Source of the DNA: Ruminococcus bovis
Lineage (GTDB): Bacteria; Bacillota; Clostridia; Oscillospirales; Acutalibacteraceae
Assembly: GCF_005601135.1 (NCBI RefSeq)
Contig: NZ_CP039381.1
Location: 493,941-557,940, forward strand
Direction: 5' to 3'
Length of the DNA: 64,000 bases
Shown here: in pieces, positions 28,053 through 37,248 of the stretch
Position numbering within the stretch: the stretch's first letter is position 1
Layout of the letters: the number at the start of each line of letters is the position of its first letter
The notes under the pieces: generated by a model
Told to the model about the DNA's origin: nothing
The model's database searches: none
What the model saw: only the letters and a program-made list of their open reading frames with translations
Position numbers and translations under genes: made by a program

Positions 28053-29600
28053 ATGGATAAAGAGAATAAAAAAACTCTATCTCACTCTATGGGGAATGTT
28101 GCTATAATCTTTGTCACATTGATGTTTTCAATTTTCCCCTTATATTTGTCAGATAGATATTATTTCATAAGACATGACAAGCTATATGCCTTTTATGTTT
28201 TAGCCGGTTTACTTGTTATTGTAATGGGTAATGTTTTTCTTGTTCATTACAATAAAAGAGAAAAAGAAAATAAAATAGAAAACAAGAAAAATAAATTTTC
28301 CTTTACCGATTACGGAATGATAGGATTTTTCATTTCTGCTATTATAAGCACACTTATTTCTGACTATAAATTTGACAGTCTTACCGGTGCATTAGGTAGG
28401 AACAATGGGCTTATACTTATCTTTGCTTACTTTGTTATTTATTTTATAATTTCCAGAACATACAGAGAAAACAAAGTTGTTCCTATAGTTATGGCAGTTG
28501 TTTCATCAGTCGTAGCATTTATAGGAATTTTGCAACAGTTCTACTGGGACCCACTGAATTTATACAACGGTATGAGTTCAAGTCAATACACAAAGTTCAT
28601 TTCTACAATAGGCAACAGAAATATTTTTTCAGCTTATTTAACTATTGTAATGCCACTTTGTATGGTACTATTTATTCTTTCAAAGAAATATTATCAAAAG
28701 ATAATTTACGGTGTATCTACTGTAATCACCTTTGGTGGTATAGTTTGTTGCAACAGTGATGGCAGTATCTTAGGTACATTGGGACTGTTTGTATTTTGCT
28801 ATATATTCTTTATTAGAAATTTAAAGGACTTTTCAAACCTACTGATTATCACTTCACTAATGCTTATAGGGTGTAAAGTTATCAGATATTTCTCTTATAT
28901 TATGGATGACTACAGTATGGGATTTAGTGCAATAGAAAGTACTTTAGTCTATGGCAACACCTATGTTGTAATAGGAATTACCCTTGTTTTAGGAATTTTC
29001 TTAAATATTTTTAGTGAAGAAAAAGGCATTACAAAGACACCAAAGGTCATTACCCTATCACTTATTTTCCTAACAATATTACTGTTTGCTTTAGGGGTAT
29101 TTGCATTTTGCTACTTTACCTTTATTGACACAAAAACATCCTTAAGAGGTGCTATGAAGTACTTTAGATTTAACGACAGTTGGGGTACTCACAGAGGCTT
29201 TATGTGGATAAGAGGCATTTACATTTTCCTAAATGTAAATATTATTCAAAAGCTATTCGGTACAGGTTGTGATACCTTTGGTCAGATTATGACTGATATG
29301 GGGTACAATGATGAGCTGATGGCTTTCAAGAATGAAACAACCAATGCTGCCCATAATATCTACCTAAATTACCTTGTAACAGTTGGAATAATGGGTGTGT
29401 TGTCTTACATTACTTTTGTGGTTTCTGCCCTTATACGAGGAATTAAGAGAAGTTTAAGCAATAAATATTGTGTTGTCCTTGTGGCAAGTGTTATTTCTTA
29501 CAGTATCCAAGCAATTGTCAATATTGACCAGCCTATCACCACTCCCCTGTTTATTGTAATTGTTGCATTGCTTGAAAACCAAAACAGAATAAAAGCATAA
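28053..29600 (+). CDS. O-antigen ligase/polymerase-like membrane protein
   Basis: 515 residues with about eleven to twelve membrane helices and one large external loop late in the protein (about 365-425). It contains THRGFMWIRG and, after the loop, AAHNIYLNYLVTVGIMGVLS, the pattern of the Wzy/WaaL superfamily. Such proteins join or polymerise lipid-linked glycans at the outer face of the membrane. I keep the first ATG, but it has no clear ribosome site and follows directly on a terminator, so the expression signals are odd. A start a few codons later has no better site. It converges with the MutS-like gene. Confidence 0.78.
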   Translation: MDKENKKTLSHSMGNVAIIFVTLMFSIFPLYLSDRYYFIRHDKLYAFYVLAGLLVIVMGNVFLVHYNKREKENKIENKKNKFSFTDYGMIGFFISAIISTLISDYKFDSLTGALGRNNGLILIFAYFVIYFIISRTYRENKVVPIVMAVVSSVVAFIGILQQFYWDPLNLYNGMSSSQYTKFISTIGNRNIFSAYLTIVMPLCMVLFILSKKYYQKIIYGVSTVITFGGIVCCNSDGSILGTLGLFVFCYIFFIRNLKDFSNLLIITSLMLIGCKVIRYFSYIMDDYSMGFSAIESTLVYGNTYVVIGITLVLGIFLNIFSEEKGITKTPKVITLSLIFLTILLFALGVFAFCYFTFIDTKTSLRGAMKYFRFNDSWGTHRGFMWIRGIYIFLNVNIIQKLFGTGCDTFGQIMTDMGYNDELMAFKNETTNAAHNIYLNYLVTVGIMGVLSYITFVVSALIRGIKRSLSNKYCVVLVASVISYSIQAIVNIDQPITTPLFIVIVALLENQNRIKA

Positions 29601-29603
29601 GAA

Positions 29604-29637
29604 AATGGATTGATAGAACTAAAACTATCAATCCATT
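29604..29637. terminator. Bidirectional terminator between convergent genes
   Basis: aatggattgatag / ctatcaatccatt followed by atttttat on the + strand. It serves the ligase-like gene and lies just outside the MutS-like stop. Confidence 0.75.
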
Positions 29638-29641
29638 ATTT

Positions 29642-31333
29642 TTATCTATTGTCTATATTCTTTTTAATTTGGTCGTAGGTTACGCCGTATTTCTCTGCAA
29701 TATCTTTAGCATAAGAAACACCCTGTGGTGGTGCAATCTCACACTTAAAACTTCTGTGACCGTCTTTCATACCGGTAACAAGGCTTTGGACTTTACTCCT
29801 ATAACTATCATCACTGTTGTATTCATCAAGGTGATGGGCAAGTTCATGCATATGTGTGTTAAATACTGAACGAACACCTAGGTAAGCCATTGCCTTAATA
29901 ACATCCTTAGCAATAAACACACCCTCAGCAACATTTGTTGTAGCCAAACTTTCGTTAAGCAGAAGTAATGACTTATCGGTTGCAACCTTAAAAATATCAG
30001 AAAGCCTTTTGCTTTCTTCTCCTAATCTGCCTAGGTCAACAGTATCGTTTTCATCAGCAGGAAAATGAGTGTAAATGTTGTCAACAGGACTGTAGTTGAA
30101 CTTTGTTGCAGGTACATAAATACCGGCTTGTGCCAGTAAGAAACAATGACCTACTGCTTGGGTAAATGTAGTTTTGCCACCTCTGTTTGGGCCTGTCATA
30201 ACATAAATTCTTTGCTCATCATCAAAGGTAATGTCATTACCGATAATGTCAAATTCTTCACCCTTAGTTCGCTTAATTGCAAGTTTTATATTATAAATAT
30301 CTTCACCGTAAGCCACTCTGTCATCAGGAACTGCAAGTGGTTTACACACAGGTAAATTCTTTTCTTTCATCTTGTCAACAAGTTCGGCAAAACGAATGTA
30401 AAAGATAATCTCAGGCATTAAGCCCACTAATGAGTAACCTGAAATATTAACATACTTTTGAAGTGTTGCCTTGATACTTTTTACCATTCTCTTAAGAATA
30501 TCGGTAACAACCTTCTTTAGACTTTGAGATAATGGGTCATCACCTGTAGCAGAACCTGATGTATCAATATGTACATTAGTATTTGCACCTTGTTGAGCAG
30601 AACCGAATTTCATCCTAGTTAAGCTGGGATTTGCCGGATGAAGTTTGTGACTTGAAAGTACTTTTTCATCACTGTTCAATTCTTCCTTTGAACCGGTAAA
30701 ACCCATAAAGTTCTTTAGGATACCACTGTTAGTAATCTCAAAATTATTTAGAGAGATAACACCGGCATTCTTAGGCTTTAACACACTGTCAAGGTTAACA
30801 CCAATAGTAACCGACTTGAGGTTCTGAGCTTTTGCCATTGTTTCATCAATATCCTTTTTCAGAATATCAAAACCACCGTTGTTGTAAATATCCTCAATAG
30901 TCTGTTTAAGGTCAAGTAGACCTTGTGACTTAATAGGAATAGTGTTTAGAATATTCTTTAGCATTGTGATACATAGCACATAACCGTCAATTTCTCTAAG
31001 TCTGTTAATAAGTTGCCACAAGGATGATGCATCACCGTCTTTGTTGAACTTTTCAAGTTCTCGTAAATCCTCTAACTTTTTCAAAAGTTCCACTAAACCA
31101 TCTCTCAGTTCAGGGAAATTAAGAATATCCTCAAAAACATCTGCTCTATAGTTGATAACATCAATATCACAAGTTAGGTTTGTTAAAATTTTTTTGATAC
31201 TGTTTTTTTCGTATATATCTTTGGTAAGGCTTTCAACAATGTAATCAACAGAAAGGTCGTTTATAGATTCCTCGGTTAAAGTCATTGTAGAAACTTCCTT
31301 ACCTTTTGGGTAAAGTAAACTTATATCAGCCAT
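29642..31333 (-). CDS. MutS-family ATPase lacking mismatch-recognition and Smr domains
   Basis: 563 residues. The C-terminal ~210 residues are a MutS-type ABC ATPase: Walker A GPNRGGKTT (about 380-388), then LGEESKRL, LLLLNESLA (Walker B region, with Asn-Glu where DE is usual) and NTHMHELAHHL. The N-terminal part is helical, like the MutS core/lever domains. Domain I for mismatch binding is missing and so is the Smr nuclease of MutS2. It belongs to a group of short MutS homologues of unknown function. Canonical repair is unlikely. Monocistronic and divergent from the ynzC-like gene. Confidence 0.82.
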   Translation of the reverse strand: MADISLLYPKGKEVSTMTLTEESINDLSVDYIVESLTKDIYEKNSIKKILTNLTCDIDVINYRADVFEDILNFPELRDGLVELLKKLEDLRELEKFNKDGDASSLWQLINRLREIDGYVLCITMLKNILNTIPIKSQGLLDLKQTIEDIYNNGGFDILKKDIDETMAKAQNLKSVTIGVNLDSVLKPKNAGVISLNNFEITNSGILKNFMGFTGSKEELNSDEKVLSSHKLHPANPSLTRMKFGSAQQGANTNVHIDTSGSATGDDPLSQSLKKVVTDILKRMVKSIKATLQKYVNISGYSLVGLMPEIIFYIRFAELVDKMKEKNLPVCKPLAVPDDRVAYGEDIYNIKLAIKRTKGEEFDIIGNDITFDDEQRIYVMTGPNRGGKTTFTQAVGHCFLLAQAGIYVPATKFNYSPVDNIYTHFPADENDTVDLGRLGEESKRLSDIFKVATDKSLLLLNESLATTNVAEGVFIAKDVIKAMAYLGVRSVFNTHMHELAHHLDEYNSDDSYRSKVQSLVTGMKDGHRSFKCEIAPPQGVSYAKDIAEKYGVTYDQIKKNIDNR

Positions 31334-31403
31334 TTGAATTCTCCTTTAAACTATAGTATAATATTAGCACAATTAATCTTAAAAAACAATTAGGAGGTAA
31401 ATT

Positions 31404-31628
31404 ATGGACGAACTAATTAAGAGAATAAATGAACTTGCTAAGAAGAAAAAATCTGCCGGTTTAACTAAGGAAGAAGCAGAAGAACAGATTGAGCTTAGAC
31501 AACAGTACCTTGACAAATTCAGAGAAGGCTTTAAGCAAAGACTTGAAAATATTGATGTTGAAACTCCTGACGGTAAGGTTAGACCTTTAACCGAATTTAA
31601 GAAGAAAAACAATGACAATATTCAGTAA
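31404..31628 (+). CDS. YnzC/UPF0291 (DUF896) family protein
   Basis: 74 residues, the size and sequence pattern of this small helical cytosolic family: MDELIKRINELAKKKKS and GLTKEEAEEQIELRQQYL form a helical hairpin, followed by the DTPDGKVRPLTEF-like tail. B. subtilis relatives are linked to the SOS operon, but no SOS gene is next to it here. A GGAGG site precedes the ATG. Function unknown. Confidence 0.88.
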   Translation: MDELIKRINELAKKKKSAGLTKEEAEEQIELRQQYLDKFREGFKQRLENIDVETPDGKVRPLTEFKKKNNDNIQ

Positions 31629-31656
31629 TTAATATTTGCTTTTATTTTGCATTTTT

Positions 31657-31684
31657 AACCACCGGCCTTGCCGGTGGTTTTTCT
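31657..31684 (+). terminator. Terminator of the YnzC-type gene
   Basis: aaccaccggc / gccggtggtt followed by tttctttt. Confidence 0.95.
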
Positions 31685-31689
31685 TTTGC

Positions 31690-32545
31690 CAGAGTTTTTT
31701 TAATTTTGTTTGTGGGTAACGGAAAATCGGTTCTGTAAATTTGGGTTTGTGGGGATGTTTATGTAGTGTAGGTTAATTAGATAGTAACCGATTAATACAT
31801 CTTATTTATAGTTTTTCCCTCCTTCAGTCATTCTTTAAAAGGTGAATTGCTCTGCAATTCACGAATGACAGCTTCCTCGTCTGAGGAAGCCAAACACAAT
31901 ATGTACAAATTTGTAAGTTTGTACACAAAAAAGAAATTATACAGACCTTGTTGCCTCCCTCGCTGAGGGAGGTGGCTTTGCGTATGCAAAGACGGAAGGA
32001 GTGGTTGGAATTGTAAATTCATTTACAATTCCATATTATCTGAAACTTTCCTTTATTTCTAACTATTAAATGTAACAAGCATTATGAGTTCAGGTGTAGG
32101 GGCGAACAGTGTTCGCCCGTTTAATAGTAAAATGTTTTATGTAACTTAGTCCTATGTAGAAACTAAAAATTATAACTTACCATATAGGGCAAAGTACCTA
32201 TATAAAGGCTAGTTTGTAACGGGACATCAATTAAGTGAACATCAAAGAAAACGAGCATAGGCGAAGTTTGATTTGCTAATGTGAACTTATGCAAAAGTTT
32301 TTGTAAAAAACTTTTGTTGAAAGACCCTACACCTGTTAGCCATACTTTTGTGATAATATAAGGTATGATAATTTTGCAAATTTTCCTTTATACTCAACTA
32401 AATTTATAACAAATTCACCTTAACCCACAACTAAAATTATAAAGACAAACCCTAATTTATCAAATTAATCTTTACGCAACGCACAAACAAAATTGAAAAT
32501 CCTAATTTATCAAATCCACCTTACTCCACAATCAAAATTAAAAAA
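31690..32545. repeat. Dispersed intergenic element, copy C
   Basis: Starts ttttgtttgtgggtaacgg ... aatttgggtttgtgggga and ends with two successive inverse ends (aaccctaatttatcaa and tcctaatttatcaaat). Its internal order includes the cttcctcg/cgaggaag and cctccctc/gagggagg hairpins, then the ggggcgaac/gttcgcccg palindrome. The 3' half of the gggacatc palindrome is replaced by a different short repeat (32231-32336). Confidence 0.8.
32231..32336. repeat. Second short repeat nested inside copy C
   Basis: The stretch from aagtgaacatcaaagaaaac through tatgcaaaagttt interrupts the usual gggacatcaatgatgtcccc module. A close inverse copy of about 70 bases lies at 57681-57749, next to the rRNA-side repeats. 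Confidence 0.75.
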
Positions 32546-32553
32546 CAAAAGAT

Positions 32554-32582
32554 AACCACCCTAGAAAGGAACTAGGGTGGTT
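32554..32582 (-). terminator. Terminator downstream of the Na/Pi cotransporter gene
   Basis: aaccaccctag / ctagggtggtt. On the minus strand it is followed by atcttttgttttt. It lies about 470 bases past the stop of the cotransporter gene, with the tandem array between. Confidence 0.7.
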
Positions 32583-32635
32583 ACGGGAGTGGTATAAATA
32601 GACTTTTTCAAATCTCTTATTAATTATTTATATTA

Positions 32636-32905
32636 ATTTTCCAATTAACTAAATCAATTTTTCAATTATCTAAATCAATTTTCCGATTAACTAAATCAAT
32701 TTTTCAATTATCTAAATCAATTTTTCAATTATCTAAATCAATTTTTCAATTATCTAAATCAATTTTTCAATTATCTAAATCAATTTTCAATTATCTAAAT
32801 CAATTTTCAATTATCTAAATCAATTCTTCAATTAACCAAATCAATTCTTCAATTAACTAAATCATTTTTTAATTGACTTAATCATTTTCTTAATTAACTG
32901 AATAA
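32636..32905. repeat. Tandem array of a 20-21 bp unit, about twelve copies
   Basis: Units of the form ttcaattatctaaatcaatt with small variations (attaact for attatct, ttcttc for tttttc). Variation increases towards the right end. It lies between the cotransporter stop and its likely terminator, so it would be transcribed as a long AT-rich 3' region. Confidence 0.92.
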
Positions 32906-33052
32906 ATTTTAAATCTATTTAAACTGACATCAATATAGAATGACAATCAATTTAAAACCAACTAAATATCTATTCCCTTTTAGCACAAGGGAGTTTTTAA
33001 TAAATATCAAATTGCATATATAATTTAGAATTTTGAATTTAAAATTTAAAGA

Positions 33053-34819
33053 TTAAGCAATAGCATATTTATCGTAATACTTTTCATATTTTTCTTGGAA
33101 CAGAGGGTTTGACTTCTTTAGGTACTTACTTTGTTCATGAATACCCATACTTTCTCTATTTGCTTCAATAATGCAAAGGGCAATGTTGTTGCAATGGTCA
33201 GACACTCTTTCAAGAATTGTTGTAATATCTGATAGGACAAAGCCCATTTCAATAGTACAACCTTTGTTCTGTAATCTCTTAATATGGTTCTTTTGAAGTT
33301 GATTCTTTAGTTCATCAATAACTTCTTCAAGAGGTCCGATTTCTGCTGCTGACCTTAAGTCATCATCAGTTAAAGTCTTTAGAGTGTAGTTAAGGATTTC
33401 TTCAACTGCACAGTACATTTGCTTAATTTCTTTCTTTGCAGTATCTGAGAAAGTCAAGCTTTTCTCATCAATTTCCTTAGCTGAACTCATTAGACCTACT
33501 GCATGGTCGGAAATTCTCTCTAAGTCACCGATTAGGTGAAGATACTTCGATACTGTTAAGTTATCCTTATCAGTTAAACTTTGAGCAGATAAACCAAGTA
33601 GATAGTTACCGATATTATCTTCCAGCTTATCAACTTTCTTTTCGGAATTTCTAATTTCTTCAGCAATGTTTTGGTCATACTTTAGAATTAGTGAAAAAGC
33701 ACTTTTGATAGATGTAAATGCTTCAGTTGCCATCTGAATAACAACCTTTGAACAGTTTTCAATAGCTACTGCAGGTGTTGCATATAGTCTTGTATCAAGA
33801 GTTTGAATTTTCTGTTCCTTGTGATTATCTCTGACAATAATACAAGCTAACTTTTCTAACTGTTTAGTTAGTGGGATGAATGTTAAAGTACATAGCACAT
33901 TAAATACTGAGTGAACAATAGCAATACCCATTACACCGATTTGGTTGGCTAAGAAGTCAAAGTGAATAAACATATTCAGAACTTCAAAAACAGTTAGCCA
34001 AATAATTGTACCACCAATGTTAAAGCATAGGTGAACTACTGCTGCTCTTTTAGCACCTTTGTTTGCACCGATTGAAGAAATCAAAGCAGTTACACAAGTA
34101 CCGATGTTCTGACCCATAATAATTGGAATAGCAGAACCGAATGTAATTTGACCTGTTGAGCTTAGTGCCTGTAGAATACCTACTGATGCTGATGAACTCT
34201 GAATAACTGCTGTAAGAATTGCACCGGCTAATACACCAAGAACAGGATTAGTGAACATTAAAAGAATGTCCTGAAATTCCGGTACATCCTTAAGTGGAGC
34301 AACTGCATCACTCATAGATTCCATACCGAACATTAGGACTGCAAAGCCAAGAAGAATTTGACCAACATCTTTACTCTTATTACTCTTTAGGAACATATAA
34401 AGGATAATACCGATAAGGGCAAGGATTGGTGTAAATGAACTTGGCTTTAATAGGCTGACAAAGATATTGTCACTCTGAATACCTGTTAAACTAAGTATCC
34501 ATGAAGTTACTGTAGTACCGATGTTAGCACCCATAATAACGCTGATGGCTTGTCTTAGTACCATAATACCTGAGTTTACAAAGCCAACAACCATAACTGT
34601 AGTTGCTGAACTGGACTGGATTACTGCTGTAACTGCAAGACCTAGCAAAAGACCTTTCCACTTGTTAGATGTCATTCTTGCTAAGATAGATTCCAGCTTA
34701 CCACCTGCTCTTTTCTCAAGTGCATCTCCCATAAACTGCATACCAAAAAGAAACAGTGCCAGTCCACCAACTAGATTTAATATGTTTAGAATACCCATAC
34801 TCATTTCTCCTATTTTCAT
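33053..34819 (-). CDS. Na+/phosphate cotransporter with C-terminal PhoU-like domain
   Basis: 588 residues. The membrane half (about 1-330) contains the two inverted Na/Pi (NptA/PNaS) repeats, each with its signature QSSSA: TAVIQSSSATTVMVVGF and TAVIQSSSASVGILQAL. The C-terminal half (about 350-560) is a helical PhoU-like domain, common in bacterial members of the family. It imports phosphate with sodium. It has its own Pho-box-like repeats upstream and lies just downstream of the pst-phoU operon on the same strand, separated by a terminator. The two units form a low- and high-affinity phosphate uptake locus. Confidence 0.92.
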   Translation of the reverse strand: MKIGEMSMGILNILNLVGGLALFLFGMQFMGDALEKRAGGKLESILARMTSNKWKGLLLGLAVTAVIQSSSATTVMVVGFVNSGIMVLRQAISVIMGANIGTTVTSWILSLTGIQSDNIFVSLLKPSSFTPILALIGIILYMFLKSNKSKDVGQILLGFAVLMFGMESMSDAVAPLKDVPEFQDILLMFTNPVLGVLAGAILTAVIQSSSASVGILQALSSTGQITFGSAIPIIMGQNIGTCVTALISSIGANKGAKRAAVVHLCFNIGGTIIWLTVFEVLNMFIHFDFLANQIGVMGIAIVHSVFNVLCTLTFIPLTKQLEKLACIIVRDNHKEQKIQTLDTRLYATPAVAIENCSKVVIQMATEAFTSIKSAFSLILKYDQNIAEEIRNSEKKVDKLEDNIGNYLLGLSAQSLTDKDNLTVSKYLHLIGDLERISDHAVGLMSSAKEIDEKSLTFSDTAKKEIKQMYCAVEEILNYTLKTLTDDDLRSAAEIGPLEEVIDELKNQLQKNHIKRLQNKGCTIEMGFVLSDITTILERVSDHCNNIALCIIEANRESMGIHEQSKYLKKSNPLFQEKYEKYYDKYAIA

Positions 34820-34866
34820 ATTATCTTCATTCTAACAGTACAATGTAAAATATAAGTTTTGGTGAA

Positions 34867-34890
34867 TGTTAAATCTATGTTAAATGTTAA
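34867..34890 (-). promoter_or_regulatory. Pho-box-like direct repeats upstream of the Na/Pi cotransporter
   Basis: On the minus strand TTAACA occurs three times, at 34885-34890, 34878-34883 and 34867-34872. Two of them are exactly 11 bases apart, the helical spacing of PhoP-binding TTAACA repeats in B. subtilis. They lie about 50-70 bases upstream of the start codon. Confidence 0.6.
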
Positions 34891-34931
34891 ATTTATTTTA
34901 GAATTTCTGAATTTTATTTAAAAAGAAAGAA

Positions 34932-34956
34932 AAGGCAACCCAAAATATGGATTGCC
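34932..34956 (-). terminator. Terminator of the pst-phoU operon
   Basis: aggcaatcc / gggttgcct on the minus strand, followed by tttctttcttttt. It begins about 35 bases past the phoU stop. Confidence 0.85.
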
Positions 34957-34990
34957 TCTCTAAATGAGTAAGGGAAAATTAATGAAAAAG

Positions 34991-35647
34991 TTAATTCATA
35001 TCCTTGTGAACACCTGTAATTGAATAAACAACCCATTCAGCAATATTTACTGAGTGGTCACCTATTCTTTCAAGATACTTTGCAACCATTAGTAGGTCAA
35101 CACAAAGTTCAGCATCTGTATTACTTTGAATCATCTGAATAAGCTCAATCTTAACTTTATCAAAGTAGTTGTCAATAATATCATCATCAAGAATAGCACT
35201 TTGTGCCATTTCAAGATTTTTTTCTGAGAAAGATGTTACTGCTTTCTTTACAAGGTCAATAGTTGCCTTAAACATATCCTTTAGGTGAATTTTTCCGTTA
35301 AATTCACAGTTATTGATATATCCTGAAAGTTCAGTAATATCAGAAGCCTGGTCACCGATTCTCTCCATATCGGAAATCAGCTTTAGTGCAGAAGAAACTG
35401 TTCTTAAGTCACTTGCTACAGGTTGCTGATGTAGTAAAAGTCCCATACATAGCTTTTCGATATAGTCTTCACTATGGTTAATTTCTTTTTCATAGAAATT
35501 TACATTCTTTGCATATTCCTTGATTTTGTCAGCATTATCTCCAACAACAGTTTGAGATGCATTTTCGATTGCCTTTTCACATAGGCTACCCATATACTTT
35601 ACGCTTGAATATAGGTCTTCAAGTTGTCTGTTAAAGTTATCTCTCAT
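34991..35647 (-). CDS. phoU: Phosphate transport regulator PhoU
   Basis: 218 residues, two three-helix bundles with the repeated metal-binding pattern: one around SALKLISDMERIGDQASDI and one around VAKYLERIGDHSVNIAEW. It connects Pst transport to the PhoR/PhoB(P) signalling system and dampens uptake when phosphate is ample. It begins two bases after the pstB stop, the usual last gene of the operon. Confidence 0.95.
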   Translation of the reverse strand: MRDNFNRQLEDLYSSVKYMGSLCEKAIENASQTVVGDNADKIKEYAKNVNFYEKEINHSEDYIEKLCMGLLLHQQPVASDLRTVSSALKLISDMERIGDQASDITELSGYINNCEFNGKIHLKDMFKATIDLVKKAVTSFSEKNLEMAQSAILDDDIIDNYFDKVKIELIQMIQSNTDAELCVDLLMVAKYLERIGDHSVNIAEWVVYSITGVHKDMN

Positions 35648-35649
35648 AA

Positions 35650-36399
35650 TTATCCGAACCTTCCTGAAATATAATCTTCTGTTTTCTTATTCTTTGGTGT
35701 TGAGAAAATCTGATGTGTGTCACCATATTCAATAACCTCACCAAGTAGGAAAAATGCAGTTTTGTCAGAAATTCTGGCTGCCTGTTGCATTGAGTGAGTA
35801 ACAATAACAATTGTGTATTTGTCCTTTAGTTCAAGTGTTAAGTCCTCAATCTTTGATGTAGAGATTGGGTCAAGGGCTGATGTTGGTTCATCCATCAGGA
35901 TTACTTCCGGATTAACTGTTAAGGCTCTGGCAATACATAGTCTTTGTTGCTGACCACCTGAAAGTGCTAAGGCTGACTTCTTTAGTTTATCCTTAACTTC
36001 ATCCCACAAAGCAGCTTGACGAAGAGTTGTTTCTACAATTTCGTTAAGTTCACTTTTCTTTCTGATACCATGAGTAATAGGACCATAAGTTAGGTTATCG
36101 TAAATACTCATTGGAAATGGGTTTGGATGCTGGAATACCATACCTACTCTTTTTCTAAGAGTGTTAACATCAATATCCTTGAAAATATCTTGACCATCTA
36201 AAAGCACCTGACCCTCAATCTTACAACCCTCAACAAGGTCATTCATTCTGTTAAGTGTCTTTAGTACAGTTGATTTACCACAACCGGATGGTCCAATAAA
36301 AGAGGTGATTTTGTTTTGTTCAATACCAAGGTTAATACCCTTGATAGCCTTGAAATCTCCATAATGAAGTACAAGGTCATTTATATCAAATTTGTTCAT
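35650..36399 (-). CDS. pstB: Phosphate ABC transporter ATPase PstB
   Basis: 249 residues with Walker [11 protein letters not shown]-loop [12 protein letters not shown], signature [15 protein letters not shown], Walker [14 protein letters not shown] and switch His in VTHSMQQA. It powers PstCA from the cytosolic face. Ten bases downstream of pstA. Confidence 0.97.
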   Translation of the reverse strand: MNKFDINDLVLHYGDFKAIKGINLGIEQNKITSFIGPSGCGKSTVLKTLNRMNDLVEGCKIEGQVLLDGQDIFKDIDVNTLRKRVGMVFQHPNPFPMSIYDNLTYGPITHGIRKKSELNEIVETTLRQAALWDEVKDKLKKSALALSGGQQQRLCIARALTVNPEVILMDEPTSALDPISTSKIEDLTLELKDKYTIVIVTHSMQQAARISDKTAFFLLGEVIEYGDTHQIFSTPKNKKTEDYISGRFG

Positions 36400-36408
36400 T
36401 ATTTCTCC

Positions 36409-37248
36409 TTATTTCTTTGCAAGTTTCTTTGCAATAAAGTTTGATAGTGCGTTGATACCAACAACAAGTAGTAGAAGTATAACTGCAGTTGCATAGGCTT
36501 GGTTGGTAAATAAACCCTCTGACAACAAGCAATATAGGTGAACTGAAAGTGTTCTTGCTGAGTCTGTAAGGCTTGTTGCAGTTTCTGCTACTGTACCTGA
36601 TGTATAGATAAGTGCTGCTGTTTCACCAACAATTCTACCGATTGCCAGGATAACACCGGAAAGAATACCCGGAATTGCAGTTGGTACAATAATCTTAAAG
36701 ATTGTTCTGATTTTACCTGCACCTAAACCGAAAGAACCCTCTCTGTATGAATTAGGTACTGCAAGTAGTGCCTCTTCCGTTGTTCTGATAATTGTTGGAA
36801 GAACCATCATTACAAGTGTAAGTACACCGGCTATCATTGAGTAACCCCAACCTAAAGCAATAACAAATGCTAGGAAACCAAATAGACCAAATACAATTGA
36901 AGGAATACCGGCTAGGGTTTCTGTTGTAACTCTAATAACTTTAACCAGCTTACTGCCTTTCTTAGCATATTCAACAAGATAAACTGCTGAGAAAATACCG
37001 ATAGGTACTGCAATTAGCAGTGTTAAAAATGTAATAAACACTGTGTTAAAGATTGATGGTAACATTGACTGATTCTTGGAGTTATAGTGTAGACTAAACA
37101 AATCAGATGTTAAGTTAGGAATACCGTTTACAAGTATGTAAATAATAATAAATATAATACTTGCTACAGTTACTACTGCTGCCAAACCTATTAATATCAG
37201 TAGTACAAATGAAAGAGGGTGTTTTAAATATGTCTTTAGCTTATCCAT
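36409..37248 (-). CDS. pstA: Phosphate ABC transporter permease PstA
   Basis: 279 residues with six predicted membrane helices. The coupling-helix EAA loop shows RTTEEALLAVPNSYREGSFG and LGAGKIRTIFKIIVPTAIPG. Its start overlaps the pstC stop by one base, implying translational coupling. It forms the channel with PstC. Confidence 0.95.
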   Translation of the reverse strand: MDKLKTYLKHPLSFVLLILIGLAAVVTVASIIFIIIYILVNGIPNLTSDLFSLHYNSKNQSMLPSIFNTVFITFLTLLIAVPIGIFSAVYLVEYAKKGSKLVKVIRVTTETLAGIPSIVFGLFGFLAFVIALGWGYSMIAGVLTLVMMVLPTIIRTTEEALLAVPNSYREGSFGLGAGKIRTIFKIIVPTAIPGILSGVILAIGRIVGETAALIYTSGTVAETATSLTDSARTLSVHLYCLLSEGLFTNQAYATAVILLLLVVGINALSNFIAKKLAKK

